From positions 229,589 through 293,588 of the forward strand of contig DLST01000015.1 in the NCBI GenBank assembly GCA_002500745.1: a DNA stretch of 64,000 bases, written 5' to 3'. A model generated the notes under the pieces. That model ran no database searches and was not told the DNA's origin. It saw only the letters and a list, made by a program, of their open reading frames with translations. Source of the stretch: Sphingobacterium sp. UBA7855 (lineage in GTDB: Bacteria > Bacteroidota > Bacteroidia > Sphingobacteriales > Sphingobacteriaceae). The position numbers and the translations under genes were made by a program. Of this stretch, positions 17,814 to 28,829 are shown piece by piece; within the stretch, counting starts at the first letter, position 1, and each line of letters starts with the position of its first letter.

Positions 17814-18608
17814 TTAAAAGAATATGCTCTGCATACGTTTCTTAAAATCCTTTTCATCCAGATAATCGTAAACCGTGTCTCTCAGCTTTTTCAGGATCTC
17901 TGCTCGAGATTCGGCCACCACTTTTTTCTTCTTGGTGAGCACATTTGAAACCGGAGCATTTGTGATTTCCACCTTGGTTGCAAACATATTGACGTTCATA
18001 CTTGGAATGGACACCCCCATGATTAGCCCTGGTAGCCCATGAATAAGTTCCGGACCACCCGGAACAGGAATTTGCCCCGCAAAAAAAGCAACCACATACA
18101 CCGAATCTTGCACAATTCCATTCACTCTTCGACAGTCGTATCCGGCAATATTTCGATATTCGTCAGTATACTTCCATTTTACAGCAGGCAATGAATCTTT
18201 AAGTAAAAGTTGATCATCACCAAATGGAAGCAATTTGAGAAACTCCTGCTGTTGAAAATTGATATAAGTTTTTGAATCTGCAAGAATGGGCTGATATCGA
18301 GTGACACTGCGGTAACTCGGAGGATAGTCTTCCTGAATGGTCTCAAATAGAGTTTCATGATCGTAAAATTTTAACATATGATGGGTCACCACCTCTGTAG
18401 GGCCATTTTTGACGGCATTGTCGACCGTTAACTTGTCCCAGGTATCTAAATCTGGTTTGTTGAGGTAATTACGCTTCAAGAAGTTCTGCACATGAAACTT
18501 CCGTTCATAGGTCACTATTCCGCTGCTCGGAAAATAGGCATGCTGTGCTTGTGCCGTGCTCATGCACAGCAACAAAACCCAAATCATCAATTTCGTATAG
18601 TTACTCAT
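17814..18608 (-). CDS. GLPGLI family protein
   Basis: The product has about 264 residues, with a signal peptide (residues 1-22, ending STAQAQ) and the family-defining stretch HGLPGLIMGV near the middle. GLPGLI proteins are exported proteins of unknown function that are nearly always encoded beside a large TonB-linked barrel, as here. I chose the ATG at 18608 because an AGGAG Shine-Dalgarno lies 7 nt upstream and the signal peptide follows at once. A longer frame starting at 18719 would overlap the barrel gene's stop by 4 bp but puts 37 polar residues before the signal peptide. The two genes are clearly one operon. Confidence 0.85.
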   Translation of the reverse strand: MSNYTKLMIWVLLLCMSTAQAQHAYFPSSGIVTYERKFHVQNFLKRNYLNKPDLDTWDKLTVDNAVKNGPTEVVTHHMLKFYDHETLFETIQEDYPPSYRSVTRYQPILADSKTYINFQQQEFLKLLPFGDDQLLLKDSLPAVKWKYTDEYRNIAGYDCRRVNGIVQDSVYVVAFFAGQIPVPGGPELIHGLPGLIMGVSIPSMNVNMFATKVEITNAPVSNVLTKKKKVVAESRAEILKKLRDTVYDYLDEKDFKKRMQSIFF

Positions 18609-18715
18609 TTGATATCTCCTTTCATCTGTAAATAATTTTATTTTTCCATCGACCAGATGGAGCTTATCAGAATTAAAATTCACCTTAACGCTGGACAAAA
18701 AAATGGATAATTTTA

Positions 18716-21502
18716 TCATGGACGGTTCATTGATGTAAAATTGTAGATTACTTTTAGCATGCCATAACGGCGCAATACGTCGTTGCTCGTCTGAATAAAT
18801 GACGTTCCGTTTTGATAACGGTACACGCCATTATTTTTATTTAAAATATCATTGACGAACACCTGCACTTCCAACGATTTATCTTTCAATAGTTTTTTGG
18901 AAACATAACCATTCATGTTCACAACGTTAATGGACTGTAAAGTTTTCGTAGCAGCCTGATAATTTTGATTGGTCGTTAAGGAGATTTTGAAATCTTTTGG
19001 CAGGTAATACGTGAGCTCGGAATAGGTCCTCAAAGTAAAAGTGGAACGATTTAACTCGGGCTGCAAATAGGAATTCATTTGCTGAACACCTGGCCTGATG
19101 GAAATATACAAATCCATCTTATTTGCCTTGTAGCGACTAAAACCGATATTCGGTGAAACACTCCACGTTTGATTTCTATTGAGCTTTGGCTCCTCGGTAT
19201 ACGATGATAGGTAACTAAATTGACTATTGTACTGTACCTGCATCCCGAGATTCATTTTCAGTCCCCATTTTTTTTGCAGGACAAAACTGTACCCACTACC
19301 ACCATACATCCGCCAATTGTCCTTGTCAATATTAACATAGGAAATCTGCTGTGTACCTCTGTCCAAATCGTAGCGCACGCTATTGTTAATGCTATTCTTA
19401 CCTTGATCGGCATTCACATAAAAATAGATGCTCTGATCTTTCAACTGCTTATAGTTGTTGTAATCAATTGAATACGAATTGTTAAAGCCGGCTTTTAGGT
19501 TTGGATTATCCAGATATTCAATAAGCGGCTGGGCGTTTTGTTTTAGGGGCTCTATCTGCGTCAAAGAAGGTTGACTGGTACGTCCGCTGTAACGGAAATT
19601 GATATTTTTACTTTTCGAGATTTTATAATTAACCGAGAAAACCGGATTAACTGACGTTTGATTGCGCTGTAATGCTGTATTTAGATTGTTATAGGTCCTC
19701 TTCACATCCTCAAAATCCACCCTATTGCTTACATTGACAGTCAACGTACTCGATTTGTAATTCAGCGAAGTATTCACTGCATTTTTCAAACTGGTGAAAT
19801 CAAAATCATTTAATAGATTTTGATCTAGCACAGTATATTCACCTGTAACGGGATCTTTATCAAAAGACTGATTCAGCGTTTCCGATTTACTGCTGTTGAA
19901 TGCATATCCAACGGCGGCAGTCATTCGTTTTGACAAGGGCTCCGAATAAGTTACTGAGGCACTGTAGGTATTGTTGGCCAGCTTATCATTTTTAAATTGA
20001 TCAATCAGGGTCGTATCACCTGAACTTTGAAAGATGTTTTCAGAGAAATATTGGATTTTGGAACGATTCTGATCCGTATTTGCACTCATATTAAAGGTGA
20101 TAGAACGGCGCTCTTTTCTGAAGCGGCGTGTTAACATCGCATTGACGTTAAATCGATCCTGATCACCAGTCAAATCATTTTTTGATGTCGTCTTTGTGAT
20201 CAAGACTCCATCCAATGTACGTTGATCAGCATCAGAAAAAGAGAAATTATCACGGCTCGATTTCACAAATCCCATATTAACGGTCAAATCGGACATCGAA
20301 TCCAACTTCAAATCATACCTCAAGTTAGCGGTATTGGATTTACTTTCGTTCTCCGACCGCGTCACGTTATTGTCTACCTGCGCCCGCTCAGGCAGATTGT
20401 TTTGCGCATTGTAGGTACTGGTGTTACCTACACGGATCTGATTACGCTTAAAGTTGACATTGATCTTGTGCTTATCATCTTTGGTTTTATCGGAATAGCT
20501 AGCTCCCATATTGATCGCTCGAGGTACTCCTCCACCAGAATACGTACCGTCCCAGTCGCCATCAGAACCGTCGCCACCCGAGGTAATCATAATACCTCCA
20601 CCTTCCATCACCTGTACATTGCTGCTTCCCCCAACGCCATATTTCTGGCTATCTTCAAAGCCCAGTCCGACCATACCGTCATTGGCAAGAATGCCATACG
20701 CGGCAATTTTTTGCGAACCTTTAAACTTATTGAACATCACTTTACCGCCGTAATAGTGATCCGTACCCGCTCCGGCAACAGCTTGCCCAAATAGTCCCTT
20801 CTTCTTATCTTCTTTGAGTTTGATATCAATGGTCTGCGTGCGCTCCCCATCATCTACCCCCGTTCGAACGGCGAGGTCTGATTTCTTTTCATAAACCTGC
20901 ACTTTACTGACCATATCGGACCGAATATTCTTAGTAATTAACGTGGGATCATCACCGAAGAACTCCTCCCCATCGAGCAGTACTTTTTTCACTTCTTTGC
21001 CCTGAGCGGTAATCTTGCCAGATCCATCCATCGTAATACCGGGCAATACTTTTAACAGGTCCTCAACTTTGGCATCCTTATCAACTTTGAAACTACCGGC
21101 ATCGTATTCGATGGTGTCCCCTTTAATAACCACCGGAATTTTGCCATTCACCTGCACCTCCTCCAATAGTAGGGCTGCTTTGGATAGTTTAACCAATCCA
21201 ATGTCTGAGTCTCCGGCAGTGACTTGGATATCCCTTACCAAATCTGCATATTGGGGATAGGAAACGACCATTTTATAAGTTCCTGTATCCAGATTTGCGA
21301 GTTGGAACGTTCCATTTTCTTTTGTCCGACCAAAGGTAATCAAGACCGAATCTTTGGGGTTAAGCAGTGCGATTGAAGCCTGATGTAGTTTTGCAAGATC
21401 CTTGCCATCCACAACCGAACCCGAAAGCTTATGCTGTGCATAGGATTTCGTACTTAGGATAGCTAGCAAAAGAAACAAAACTAGGGAATAGGTTAGTTTC
21501 AT
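18716..21502 (-). CDS. TonB-dependent receptor-like outer-membrane barrel (GLPGLI partner)
   Basis: This is a 928-residue outer-membrane protein: signal peptide (1-22, ending KSYAQ), carboxypeptidase-regulatory-like domain (about 25-110), plug-like domain (about 115-225 with VEDLLKVLPGITM and KKVLLDGEEFFGDD), then a beta-barrel. A Gly/Asp/Ser-rich patch lies around residues 285-330. This subgroup is the outer membrane beta-barrel family that accompanies GLPGLI proteins; its substrate is not known, and export or peptide transport have been suggested only by context. It is first in the operon. No exact -7 box is visible upstream; TATATTTA near 21529-21536 differs at the last base. Confidence 0.85.
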   Translation of the reverse strand: MKLTYSLVLFLLLAILSTKSYAQHKLSGSVVDGKDLAKLHQASIALLNPKDSVLITFGRTKENGTFQLANLDTGTYKMVVSYPQYADLVRDIQVTAGDSDIGLVKLSKAALLLEEVQVNGKIPVVIKGDTIEYDAGSFKVDKDAKVEDLLKVLPGITMDGSGKITAQGKEVKKVLLDGEEFFGDDPTLITKNIRSDMVSKVQVYEKKSDLAVRTGVDDGERTQTIDIKLKEDKKKGLFGQAVAGAGTDHYYGGKVMFNKFKGSQKIAAYGILANDGMVGLGFEDSQKYGVGGSSNVQVMEGGGIMITSGGDGSDGDWDGTYSGGGVPRAINMGASYSDKTKDDKHKINVNFKRNQIRVGNTSTYNAQNNLPERAQVDNNVTRSENESKSNTANLRYDLKLDSMSDLTVNMGFVKSSRDNFSFSDADQRTLDGVLITKTTSKNDLTGDQDRFNVNAMLTRRFRKERRSITFNMSANTDQNRSKIQYFSENIFQSSGDTTLIDQFKNDKLANNTYSASVTYSEPLSKRMTAAVGYAFNSSKSETLNQSFDKDPVTGEYTVLDQNLLNDFDFTSLKNAVNTSLNYKSSTLTVNVSNRVDFEDVKRTYNNLNTALQRNQTSVNPVFSVNYKISKSKNINFRYSGRTSQPSLTQIEPLKQNAQPLIEYLDNPNLKAGFNNSYSIDYNNYKQLKDQSIYFYVNADQGKNSINNSVRYDLDRGTQQISYVNIDKDNWRMYGGSGYSFVLQKKWGLKMNLGMQVQYNSQFSYLSSYTEEPKLNRNQTWSVSPNIGFSRYKANKMDLYISIRPGVQQMNSYLQPELNRSTFTLRTYSELTYYLPKDFKISLTTNQNYQAATKTLQSINVVNMNGYVSKKLLKDKSLEVQVFVNDILNKNNGVYRYQNGTSFIQTSNDVLRRYGMLKVIYNFTSMNRP

Positions 21503-21650
21503 AAATTAACGTTTATATATTGTCAGGTAAATATACCGCTAATACTACGGAAAATTCGTAAAATAATGTTAAATAATTATATAATTAAAAAGACCTTAAA
21601 TTTTGAAAAAATGATTAGCTTAAAACACTGTATTCCAAAAATATAATGAT

Positions 21651-21684
21651 AAAAAAAAGAGGCCTGACAAATAAGTCAGGCCTC
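21651..21684 (-). terminator. Intrinsic terminator of the Rrf2 gene
   Basis: GAGGCCTGAC pairs with GTCAGGCCTC (21684-21675 and 21668-21659) with a 6-nt loop. On the minus strand eight T follow (21658-21651). It lies 32 bp past the Rrf2 stop. The remaining spacer 21503-21650 is A/T-rich with nothing else recognised. Confidence 0.93.
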
Positions 21685-21715
21685 CATTAAAAATGAAAAA
21701 AATATTTTATATCCT

Positions 21716-22156
21716 TTAATCTACATTTAAGTTCAATTCTTTTTCCTTATTGATTAAATGGGCAATACTCGTATCATTCAATATCTGCAACATGGCATTT
21801 CTTACCTCAACGAATGTATCGCGTATGCCACAGGCATGCTCTTGGGTACACTCCTCGCAGGAGCGGTAGAAATTTAAACTCACACAAGGCAGCAACGCGA
21901 TGGGTCCATCGATCAAGCGCATAACCTGCGATAAGAAAACATCCTCTGGCGCCTTATTGAGGCTATACCCGCCCCCAGCACCTTTCTTGCTATAGAGAAT
22001 TCCGGCATTTCGCATTTCGAGCAGAATCTGTTCCAAAAATTTCTTGGGAATATTCTCTTCCTGCGCAATCTTTACGATTTGCATAGGCTCATTACCGTAG
22101 TTACGACCAAGCACCATCAGTGCCTTTATTGCATATTTTGTTTTTTTGGAAAGCAT
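21716..22156 (-). CDS. Rrf2 family transcriptional regulator with probable Fe-S cluster
   Basis: This is a 146-residue winged-helix DNA-binding regulator. The N-terminal half has the Rrf2 helix-turn-helix pattern (YAIKALMVLGRNYG, IPKKFLEQILLEM, KKGAGGGYSL). Cysteines at 91, 100, 103 and 109 form a C-x8-C-x2-C-x5-C set in the position where IscR, NsrR and RirA bind an iron-sulfur cluster, so redox, iron or NO sensing is likely. No isc/suf genes lie beside it here, so it probably acts on distant targets. TAAATTTG at 22189-22182 fits a -7 box about 26 nt from the ATG. Confidence 0.88.
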   Translation of the reverse strand: MLSKKTKYAIKALMVLGRNYGNEPMQIVKIAQEENIPKKFLEQILLEMRNAGILYSKKGAGGGYSLNKAPEDVFLSQVMRLIDGPIALLPCVSLNFYRSCEECTQEHACGIRDTFVEVRNAMLQILNDTSIAHLINKEKELNLNVD

Positions 22157-22181
22157 ACTTTATTAACCCCCTGTTGAATCG

Positions 22182-22189
22182 CAAATTTA
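22182..22189 (-). promoter_or_regulatory. Candidate -7 box of the Rrf2 gene
   Basis: Minus-strand TAAATTTG matches TAnnTTTG and would give a leader of about 22 nt. There is no TTG at the expected 19-20 nt upstream, so this is a half-site only. Confidence 0.35.
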
Positions 22190-22298
22190 CGTTTTTTATT
22201 CAATAGAATAAAACCCTCACCATTTCATGGGTAGACCAGCTATAATCACCCAAGCGAGTTTCACCTCGCTATACTGGAAACGTATCTACTGCCTTTTT

Positions 22299-23942
22299 TT
22301 ATTGCCCCAATACCGCAGTGATAGGTTTTCCAATACTGCCATTTGGTTCGGTAATGTGCAAAAGTGCTGCAATTGTAGGTGCAATATCCACAATATGTAC
22401 CTCTGTATTGGATACGCCAGGCTTGATGCCCCAGCCCATAAATACCAAAGGAATATGGGAATCGTATGCAGACCAGGTACCATGGGTTGTACCTGTTGAG
22501 CGAGGCGTACCATCGTACCATTGTGGTTCGCAAACAATCTGGATAGCACCACTGCGCTTAAAGTTATAACCATTGATCATTTTTTCCCGAATAGGCGCTG
22601 GAATCATCAGGCTTTCACCCTTCTCCATATCAGCAACATAGGCCACCCCTTCAGTATGACGAAGCTCGCGAATGATGGTCTCTTTTATTTTATCGCGATC
22701 CAATTGTAAAGAATCAATCAACTGATTGTTTAAATGAACCTGATAGTTCATCATGCTTTTTACAAGCTTCTCTTGTCCAAATTTATCTTTAAGCGTCTTA
22801 TTAAGACCTGTGATAATCTGACGGGAGTAGAAATAACCACCATTGCCTTTCATATCCATAAAGAATCTTGAGTTATAAGAAGCGCCATGGTCTGCTGTCA
22901 TAAAGAACGTATAGTTACCCTTGCCCACGGTGTTATCCAGGTATTTGAAGAATTCGGCAAGTTGTTTATCAAGTTGCAGATACATATCTTCAATCTCCAC
23001 GGCTGTCAATGAATAGCGGTGTCCTACGTAATCTGTAGCAGAGAGACTCACACAAAGAAAATCGGTATTGTTAGTTGGGTTATTACCCATCTGTTCATTT
23101 TTGATTGCCTCCATGGCCATATCCAATGTAAACTGATTGCCCATTGGCGTGGTTTTGATCAGCTCATAGCCCTCGTCTTTCATCAATTTGGAAGTGGCGC
23201 GAGGTAGCGTGGGTTTCTCTTCACCCGGATATTTGCCTTCATAGATATTGTCATCTGCAATACTGTTGGCAGCGTATGTACTGATGTCGTACATCGGCTT
23301 CCAGTCGCCTTTCAGATATTTCTCAGCTAATTTTTTCTTATTGAAGTCCACCACCCATTTTGGAAGTTTGTCCATGTAGAAATTGGACGTAATCCAATCA
23401 CCGGATTTTGCTTCAAACCAATAGGCCGCATCCGCAAAATGCCCTGCCGGCAAAATCCCTCCGCGGTCTTTAATCGCAATACCGATGACTTTGGATTTAA
23501 AGTTAGAGGCTAATTTCAATTGGTCGGTTACAGTAGATGCAAGCAAATTGCGTGGAGACTGTTGCCCCTCCTTTGCGGTAGTACCTACACCGACTACATT
23601 GTCGTCCTGCGTACAATACATATTCTTTCCGGTCTGTTCTTCAATCCAGTCGTTACCCGCAATCCCATGTATGGAGGGAACGGATCCTGTATAGACCGAA
23701 CTGTGCCCAATAGCCGTATAGGTCGGGATATAATTAATCAATGTATTTTCGCAGGAGAACCCTTCTTTCAAAAGTCGTTTGAAACCATCATTGCCATATC
23801 GATCGGCAAAACGATACAAATAATCCCACCGCATTTGGTCCACCATCAGGCCGACAACCAATTTTGGTTTTTCCGGCTGCTGCGCCATGGACGAAAGCGC
23901 TGCTATTCCAAGGACGACGCTTAAAAAAAATCTTTTAATCAT
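22299..23942 (-). CDS. pafA: Alkaline phosphatase family protein, PafA-like
   Basis: This is a 547-residue secreted phosphatase with a signal peptide (1-20, ending SSMAQ). The metal-dependent phosphatase/phosphodiesterase fold is clear: VDQMRWDYL near the first metal site, the nucleophile segment YIPTYTAIGHSS (Thr76), GNDW (Asn97), KDRGG (Lys158 and Arg160), and a late TADHGAS metal site. The Thr-Asn-Lys-x-Arg set matches the PafA class of phosphate-irrepressible monoesterases of Bacteroidota. It releases phosphate from organic phosphates in the periplasm. It follows uvrA on the same strand with a 56-bp gap but has no functional link to it. Confidence 0.88.
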   Translation of the reverse strand: MIKRFFLSVVLGIAALSSMAQQPEKPKLVVGLMVDQMRWDYLYRFADRYGNDGFKRLLKEGFSCENTLINYIPTYTAIGHSSVYTGSVPSIHGIAGNDWIEEQTGKNMYCTQDDNVVGVGTTAKEGQQSPRNLLASTVTDQLKLASNFKSKVIGIAIKDRGGILPAGHFADAAYWFEAKSGDWITSNFYMDKLPKWVVDFNKKKLAEKYLKGDWKPMYDISTYAANSIADDNIYEGKYPGEEKPTLPRATSKLMKDEGYELIKTTPMGNQFTLDMAMEAIKNEQMGNNPTNNTDFLCVSLSATDYVGHRYSLTAVEIEDMYLQLDKQLAEFFKYLDNTVGKGNYTFFMTADHGASYNSRFFMDMKGNGGYFYSRQIITGLNKTLKDKFGQEKLVKSMMNYQVHLNNQLIDSLQLDRDKIKETIIRELRHTEGVAYVADMEKGESLMIPAPIREKMINGYNFKRSGAIQIVCEPQWYDGTPRSTGTTHGTWSAYDSHIPLVFMGWGIKPGVSNTEVHIVDIAPTIAALLHITEPNGSIGKPITAVLGQ

Positions 23943-23998
23943 AATCGTATTAAGTATTAAACTATTTGTTTTATCAATTTCACAGGCTAAAGTAGGGT

Positions 23999-26800
23999 TT
24001 AATCTTTTAAATGTGCTTTTAAAAATTGCCCTGTATAAGAATCTTTACATTGAATTAGTTCTTCGGGAAGACCCGCAAAAACGAGTTTACCGCCTTTATT
24101 TCCGCCTTCAGGACCAATATCAATGACCCAGTCGGCCGATTTAATCATATCCATATTGTGTTCAATCACCAAGATACTGTTCCCTAAAGCAATCAATGCA
24201 TCAAATGATTTCAAGAGCTTTTTGATATCCTGAAAATGCAAGCCTGTCGTTGGCTCATCAAAGATAAAGAGTGTCTTCTTGCTATTATTTCCTTTGATTA
24301 AGAAAGAAGCGAGCTTGATCCGTTGGGCTTCACCTCCCGATAGGGTACTCGACGATTGACCGAGTTTAACATAGCCCAGTCCGACATCCTGTAGAGGCTG
24401 CAGTTTGGCCAATATTTTAGGCTGGTCTGCAAAGAATATGATCGCTTCATCAACACTTAGCTCGAGAACATCTGCGACCGACTTATTTTTGTACTGTACA
24501 TCAAGTACAAACTGCTTAAATCGTTTTCCACCACAGGCCTCACAGGGTAAAACAATATCAGCCATAAATTGCATTTCAATTTTAACTTCGCCTTCACCCT
24601 GGCAGACATCGCATCGTCCACCTTCAACATTAAATGAAAATGCAGCAGGTTTCAATCCGGCAGCTTTAGCTGGTGCCTGACTGGCATATAAAGCCCTGAT
24701 TTCATCCCAAGCTTTCACATACGTGACCGGATTGGACCTCGACGAACGGCCAATCGGGTTTTGATCGACCATTTCAACTTGTTCAACTCGGGCAATATCT
24801 CCCTCAATCGCATCATAAATACCCGTTTGTTCCCCGGAGTAATTGCCAATAGACTTCTGCAATGCAGGATAAAGGATACGCTTCACCAACGAGGTTTTAC
24901 CGGATCCCGAAACACCGGTGACGACAGTGAACGTATTTAATGGAAATTGTACATCAATTCCCTGCAAATTATTTTCATGGGCACCCTTAATGGTAACGCT
25001 ATTGGTCCACGAACGGCGTTTCTTAGGGACTTCAATCCGGCTTTTTCCACTCAGGTATTGACCGGTCAAGCTTTTACCATCCTTTAGAATCTGCTGATAG
25101 GTACCCGCAAAGACCATCTCACCGCCATGAATACCTGCTTCAGGTCCGATGTCAATCAGATAATCCGCAGATTCCATCATCTCTTGCTCATGTTCGACTA
25201 CAACCACGGTGTTACCCACATCGCGAAGTGATTTCAGTACAGAAATCAGGCGCTGTGTATCACGCGGATGGAGACCGATACTTGGTTCGTCCAATACATA
25301 AATAGAACCTACAAGCGAACTTCCCAAGGAAGTCGCCAGATTGATTCGCTGCGACTCTCCACCTGAAAGCGTATTTGAAAGCCGATTCAAGGTTAGGTAA
25401 CTTAATCCAACATCGCACAAAAATTGCAATCTGTTATTAATTTCAGCCAGCAGTCTTTTGGCAATGACCAGTTCATTACCCACCAGTGGCAAATTTTTAA
25501 AGAATTCCAGCGCCTCTTCTAAAGGCATCAATACAACATCTGTGATGGATTTTCCGCCAACTTTCACGTAAGTCGCATCCTTCCGTAATCGTGTGCCACG
25601 GCAGTCTGGGCAATCTGTCTTCCCACGATAGCGAGATAACATCACCCGGTATTGAATTTTATAGGTCTGGGATTCGAGCTCTTCAAAGAACTGCGTAAGA
25701 CCAGCAAAATATTTATTTCCTGTCCACAAGAGCTCCTTTTGCGCCTTAGTCAGATCCATGTAGGCACGATGTATCGGAAAATCGAACTTTAATGAACTTT
25801 TAACAAGCTTTTGTAGCCACTCGCCCATTTTCTCTCCTCGCCAAGGTGCTATTGCGCCGTCGTACACCGACCGGCTTTTGTCGGGAATAACAAGATCGGG
25901 ATCAATACCAATGATTTTACCGTAACCTTCACATCGGCGACAGGCACCATAAGGGTTATTAAAACTGAAGAAATTGGGAGTAGGCTCTTCAAATGTTATT
26001 CCGTCGAGTTCAAATTTATGGGAGAAATGATGGCGCTGACCATTTTCTTCCATATAGAGTTCACCCTTACCTTCGAAAAAACCAGTTTGGATAGAATCAG
26101 AAAGTCGATTTACCGTATCATCATCCTGTTCAATACGCACGCGGTCGACAACAATAAGCACTTCTCCATCTTGGAGGTCCTTATTGGCGATGGCCTTGTC
26201 CTCTATCACAGCTTCAACTTTCTGCATACGATCTCCGTAGAAAATACGCACAAAACCTTTCTGCAAGAGTAGAGAAAGTTCTTCCTTTAACTTACGCCCA
26301 TGAGAGGGAATGAGCGGAGCAAGAAGCGTCACAGTGGTATCATCGCCTAAATTCAGCGCAAAATCCACCACTGAGCTCACACTGTCTTTCGTCACTTCAC
26401 GACCGGATATAGGAGAAATTGTCTTTCCGATACGGGCATATAACAACTTCAGATAGTCATAGATCTCCGTCGATGTGCCTACCGTCGAGCGGGGGTTGGA
26501 GGTAATGACACGTTGCTCAATGGCAATTGCTGGAGCAATACCTTTGATGTAATCCACCTCCGGTTTGTTCATCCGCCCCATAAATTGTCTGGCATAGGAA
26601 GAGAGACTTTCGACATAGCGTCGTTGGCCCTCAGCATAAAGCGTATCAAAGGCTAAGGAGGATTTTCCTGAGCCCGACATTCCAGTGATAACAACTAGTT
26701 TATTTTTAGGGATATCAACGTCAATATTCTTTAAGTTATTAACTCTTGCTCCCTTTATCTGAATATATTCTTTTGGAGTATGCTCCACCTGTTTACTCAT
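23999..26800 (-). CDS. uvrA: Excinuclease ABC subunit A
   Basis: This is an ATPase of nucleotide excision repair of about 933 residues that recognises damaged DNA with UvrB. Two ABC modules are visible, with Walker [15 protein letters not shown] near the start and [12 protein letters not shown] in the second half. ABC signatures [11 protein letters not shown] and [11 protein letters not shown] follow, with zinc-binding pairs [17 protein letters not shown] and [11 protein letters not shown]...CEACGG. I chose the ATG at 26800 since AAGGA lies 6 nt upstream; the ATG at 26821 would add seven residues. Length is standard for Bacteroidota UvrA. Confidence 0.95.
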   Translation of the reverse strand: MSKQVEHTPKEYIQIKGARVNNLKNIDVDIPKNKLVVITGMSGSGKSSLAFDTLYAEGQRRYVESLSSYARQFMGRMNKPEVDYIKGIAPAIAIEQRVITSNPRSTVGTSTEIYDYLKLLYARIGKTISPISGREVTKDSVSSVVDFALNLGDDTTVTLLAPLIPSHGRKLKEELSLLLQKGFVRIFYGDRMQKVEAVIEDKAIANKDLQDGEVLIVVDRVRIEQDDDTVNRLSDSIQTGFFEGKGELYMEENGQRHHFSHKFELDGITFEEPTPNFFSFNNPYGACRRCEGYGKIIGIDPDLVIPDKSRSVYDGAIAPWRGEKMGEWLQKLVKSSLKFDFPIHRAYMDLTKAQKELLWTGNKYFAGLTQFFEELESQTYKIQYRVMLSRYRGKTDCPDCRGTRLRKDATYVKVGGKSITDVVLMPLEEALEFFKNLPLVGNELVIAKRLLAEINNRLQFLCDVGLSYLTLNRLSNTLSGGESQRINLATSLGSSLVGSIYVLDEPSIGLHPRDTQRLISVLKSLRDVGNTVVVVEHEQEMMESADYLIDIGPEAGIHGGEMVFAGTYQQILKDGKSLTGQYLSGKSRIEVPKKRRSWTNSVTIKGAHENNLQGIDVQFPLNTFTVVTGVSGSGKTSLVKRILYPALQKSIGNYSGEQTGIYDAIEGDIARVEQVEMVDQNPIGRSSRSNPVTYVKAWDEIRALYASQAPAKAAGLKPAAFSFNVEGGRCDVCQGEGEVKIEMQFMADIVLPCEACGGKRFKQFVLDVQYKNKSVADVLELSVDEAIIFFADQPKILAKLQPLQDVGLGYVKLGQSSSTLSGGEAQRIKLASFLIKGNNSKKTLFIFDEPTTGLHFQDIKKLLKSFDALIALGNSILVIEHNMDMIKSADWVIDIGPEGGNKGGKLVFAGLPEELIQCKDSYTGQFLKAHLKD

Positions 26801-26880
26801 AATAATCCTTATCTCACACAAAGTTACGTATTATGGCTGATTATATTCCTGCGAATTAAAAAGCAGTTCGGTTTTCTTTA

Positions 26881-26930
26881 GTACATAAAAAAGCCATCGA
26901 ATAAAATATTCGATGGCCTTTTTATGTATA
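26881..26930. terminator. Bidirectional terminator downstream of typA
   Basis: GCCATCGAATA (26893-26903) pairs perfectly with TATTCGATGGC (26907-26917) with a 3-nt loop. A-run and T-run flanks (26887-26892 and 26919-26923) extend the pairing and supply a U-tail on either strand. It ends the minus-strand typA transcript, 20 bp after its stop. Confidence 0.92.
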
Positions 26931-26945
26931 ATGTCCTACTATTGA

Positions 26946-28751
26946 CTATTGAAATTTCTTCGCGTTAACTTTACGCTCGTTTTCAGTCAAATAGATTTTA
27001 CGTAGACGCATTGATTGTGGTGTCACCTCAATATACTCGTCGGCTTGAATATACTCCATACATTCTTCCAATGAGAATTTGATTGCCGGTGCAATACGGG
27101 TGTTGTCATCAGAACCAGAAGCACGCATATTTGTCAACTGTTTTCCTTTTGTCACGTTGATTGTTAAATCATTGTCACGGATGTGCTCACCTAAAATTTG
27201 TCCCTCGTATACATCCACACCTGGATCTACGAAGAAACGACCACGGTCTTGTAATTTATCGATGGAGTAAGCAGTTGTTGAACCTGTATCCAAAGAGATC
27301 AATACACCGGCCAAACGACCAGGAATTGTACCTTTCCAAGGCTCATAACCTTTCAAACGGTGCGCCATAACAGCTTCACCCGCTGTTGCTGTCAATACGT
27401 TGTTACGTAAACCGATGATACCACGTGAAGGAATTGAGAACTCAAGATGTTGCATATCCCCTCTAGCTTCCATAATCAACAACTCACCTTTACGTTGCGT
27501 AACCAACTCAATTACTTTTCCTGAGACATCAGAAGGTACATCAACAACCAGTTCTTCGATTGGCTCACATTTTTGTCCATCGATTTCTTTGATGATAACT
27601 TGTGGCTGGCCTACTTGCAACTCATAACCCTCACGACGCATTGTTTCGATCAATACGGACAAGTGAAGGATACCACGTCCGTATACCAACCAAGCATCTG
27701 GAGATTCCGTAGGAACTACGCGTAGTGCTAAGTTTTTCTCCAGCTCTTTTTGTAAACGATCGTAGATGTTACGTGATGTAACCAATTTACCTTCTTTACC
27801 GAAGAAAGGCGAGTTATTGATCGTGAACAACATGTTCATTGTTGGTTCATCAATGCTGATAACTTCCAATTGCTCCGGATTTTCGAAATCTGCGATTGTA
27901 TCACCGATATCGAAACCTTCAATACCTACTACAGCACAGATATCACCTGCATGTACTTCAGATACCTTAATACGGCCCAGGCCTTCAAATACCTGTAGCT
28001 CTTTAACTCTTGATTTTACAACTTTTCCGTCGCGTTTCACCAAAGAAACCGGCTGATTTTCTTTGATTGTACCACGAGCCACACGACCGATAGCGATACG
28101 TCCGACGAAAGTTGAGTAATCCAATGATGTTACCTGCATCTGCAAAGTACCTTCAGATACTTCTGGAGCAGGGATATATTTGATGATAGCTTCCAATAAG
28201 TCAGTGAAGTCTTCGGTACGATTTTTCCAGTCTGTAGACATCCATCCTTGTTTTGAAGAACCATATAATACCGGGAAATCCAATTGTTCTTCAGTAGCTC
28301 CTAAGTTGAAGAATAAGTCAAAAACATGTTCGTATACTTCTTCAGGACGACAGTTTTCTTTATCGACTTTATTGACAACAACGATAGGTTTAATACCCAA
28401 GCCTAAAGCTTTACCTGTAACGAAACGTGTTTGAGGCATTGGACCTTCAAAAGCATCTACCAATAGTACTACCCCATCGGCCATCTTCAATACACGTTCA
28501 ACCTCACCACCGAAATCGGCGTGACCTGGTGTATCGATGATATTGATTTTAACACCTTTATATGTTACTGATACGTTCTTAGATACAATAGTGATCCCGC
28601 GCTCACGCTCTAAATCATTATTGTCTAGGATTAATTCACCAGCATTTTCATTTTCTCTGAATTGATTGGTAAAATATAAAATTTTGTCTACAAGCGTAGT
28701 TTTACCGTGGTCGACGTGAGCGATGATCGCAATGTTTCTAATGTTTTGCAT
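26946..28751 (-). CDS. typA: Translational GTPase TypA/BipA
   Basis: This is a 601-residue ribosome-associated GTPase of the elongation-factor superfamily that helps 50S assembly and stress adaptation. Motifs are G1 AHVDHGKTT (about residues 10-18), the RERGITI switch, [11 protein letters not shown] (G3), NKVD (G4), followed by EF-G-like domains II, III and V and the BipA-specific C-terminal domain. Length is standard. It lies downstream of kbl on the same strand, 78 bp away, with its own -7 box TATCTTTG at 28792-28785. Confidence 0.96.
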   Translation of the reverse strand: MQNIRNIAIIAHVDHGKTTLVDKILYFTNQFRENENAGELILDNNDLERERGITIVSKNVSVTYKGVKINIIDTPGHADFGGEVERVLKMADGVVLLVDAFEGPMPQTRFVTGKALGLGIKPIVVVNKVDKENCRPEEVYEHVFDLFFNLGATEEQLDFPVLYGSSKQGWMSTDWKNRTEDFTDLLEAIIKYIPAPEVSEGTLQMQVTSLDYSTFVGRIAIGRVARGTIKENQPVSLVKRDGKVVKSRVKELQVFEGLGRIKVSEVHAGDICAVVGIEGFDIGDTIADFENPEQLEVISIDEPTMNMLFTINNSPFFGKEGKLVTSRNIYDRLQKELEKNLALRVVPTESPDAWLVYGRGILHLSVLIETMRREGYELQVGQPQVIIKEIDGQKCEPIEELVVDVPSDVSGKVIELVTQRKGELLIMEARGDMQHLEFSIPSRGIIGLRNNVLTATAGEAVMAHRLKGYEPWKGTIPGRLAGVLISLDTGSTTAYSIDKLQDRGRFFVDPGVDVYEGQILGEHIRDNDLTINVTKGKQLTNMRASGSDDNTRIAPAIKFSLEECMEYIQADEYIEVTPQSMRLRKIYLTENERKVNAKKFQ

Positions 28752-28780
28752 TGAGCAAGAATATTTTTATAAAATTTTAG

Positions 28781-28805
28781 GGTGCAAAGATAAACATTTT
28801 GCACC
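28781..28805 (-). promoter_or_regulatory. -7 box and overlapping inverted repeat upstream of typA
   Basis: TATCTTTG (minus strand, 28792-28785) matches TAnnTTTG and sits 34 nt before the ATG. It overlaps an inverted repeat, GGTGCAAA (28781-28788) and TTTGCACC (28798-28805), with a 9-nt centre, which could be an operator. A TTTG is present upstream but at 14 nt, shorter than the usual spacing. Confidence 0.4.
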
Positions 28806-28829
28806 ACAAAATTTATAACTATGTGTATT

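Noticed and set aside
22318..22569. Several short overlapping frames on both strands near the pafA 3' end
   Set aside because: All lie inside pafA in other frames and have no independent support.
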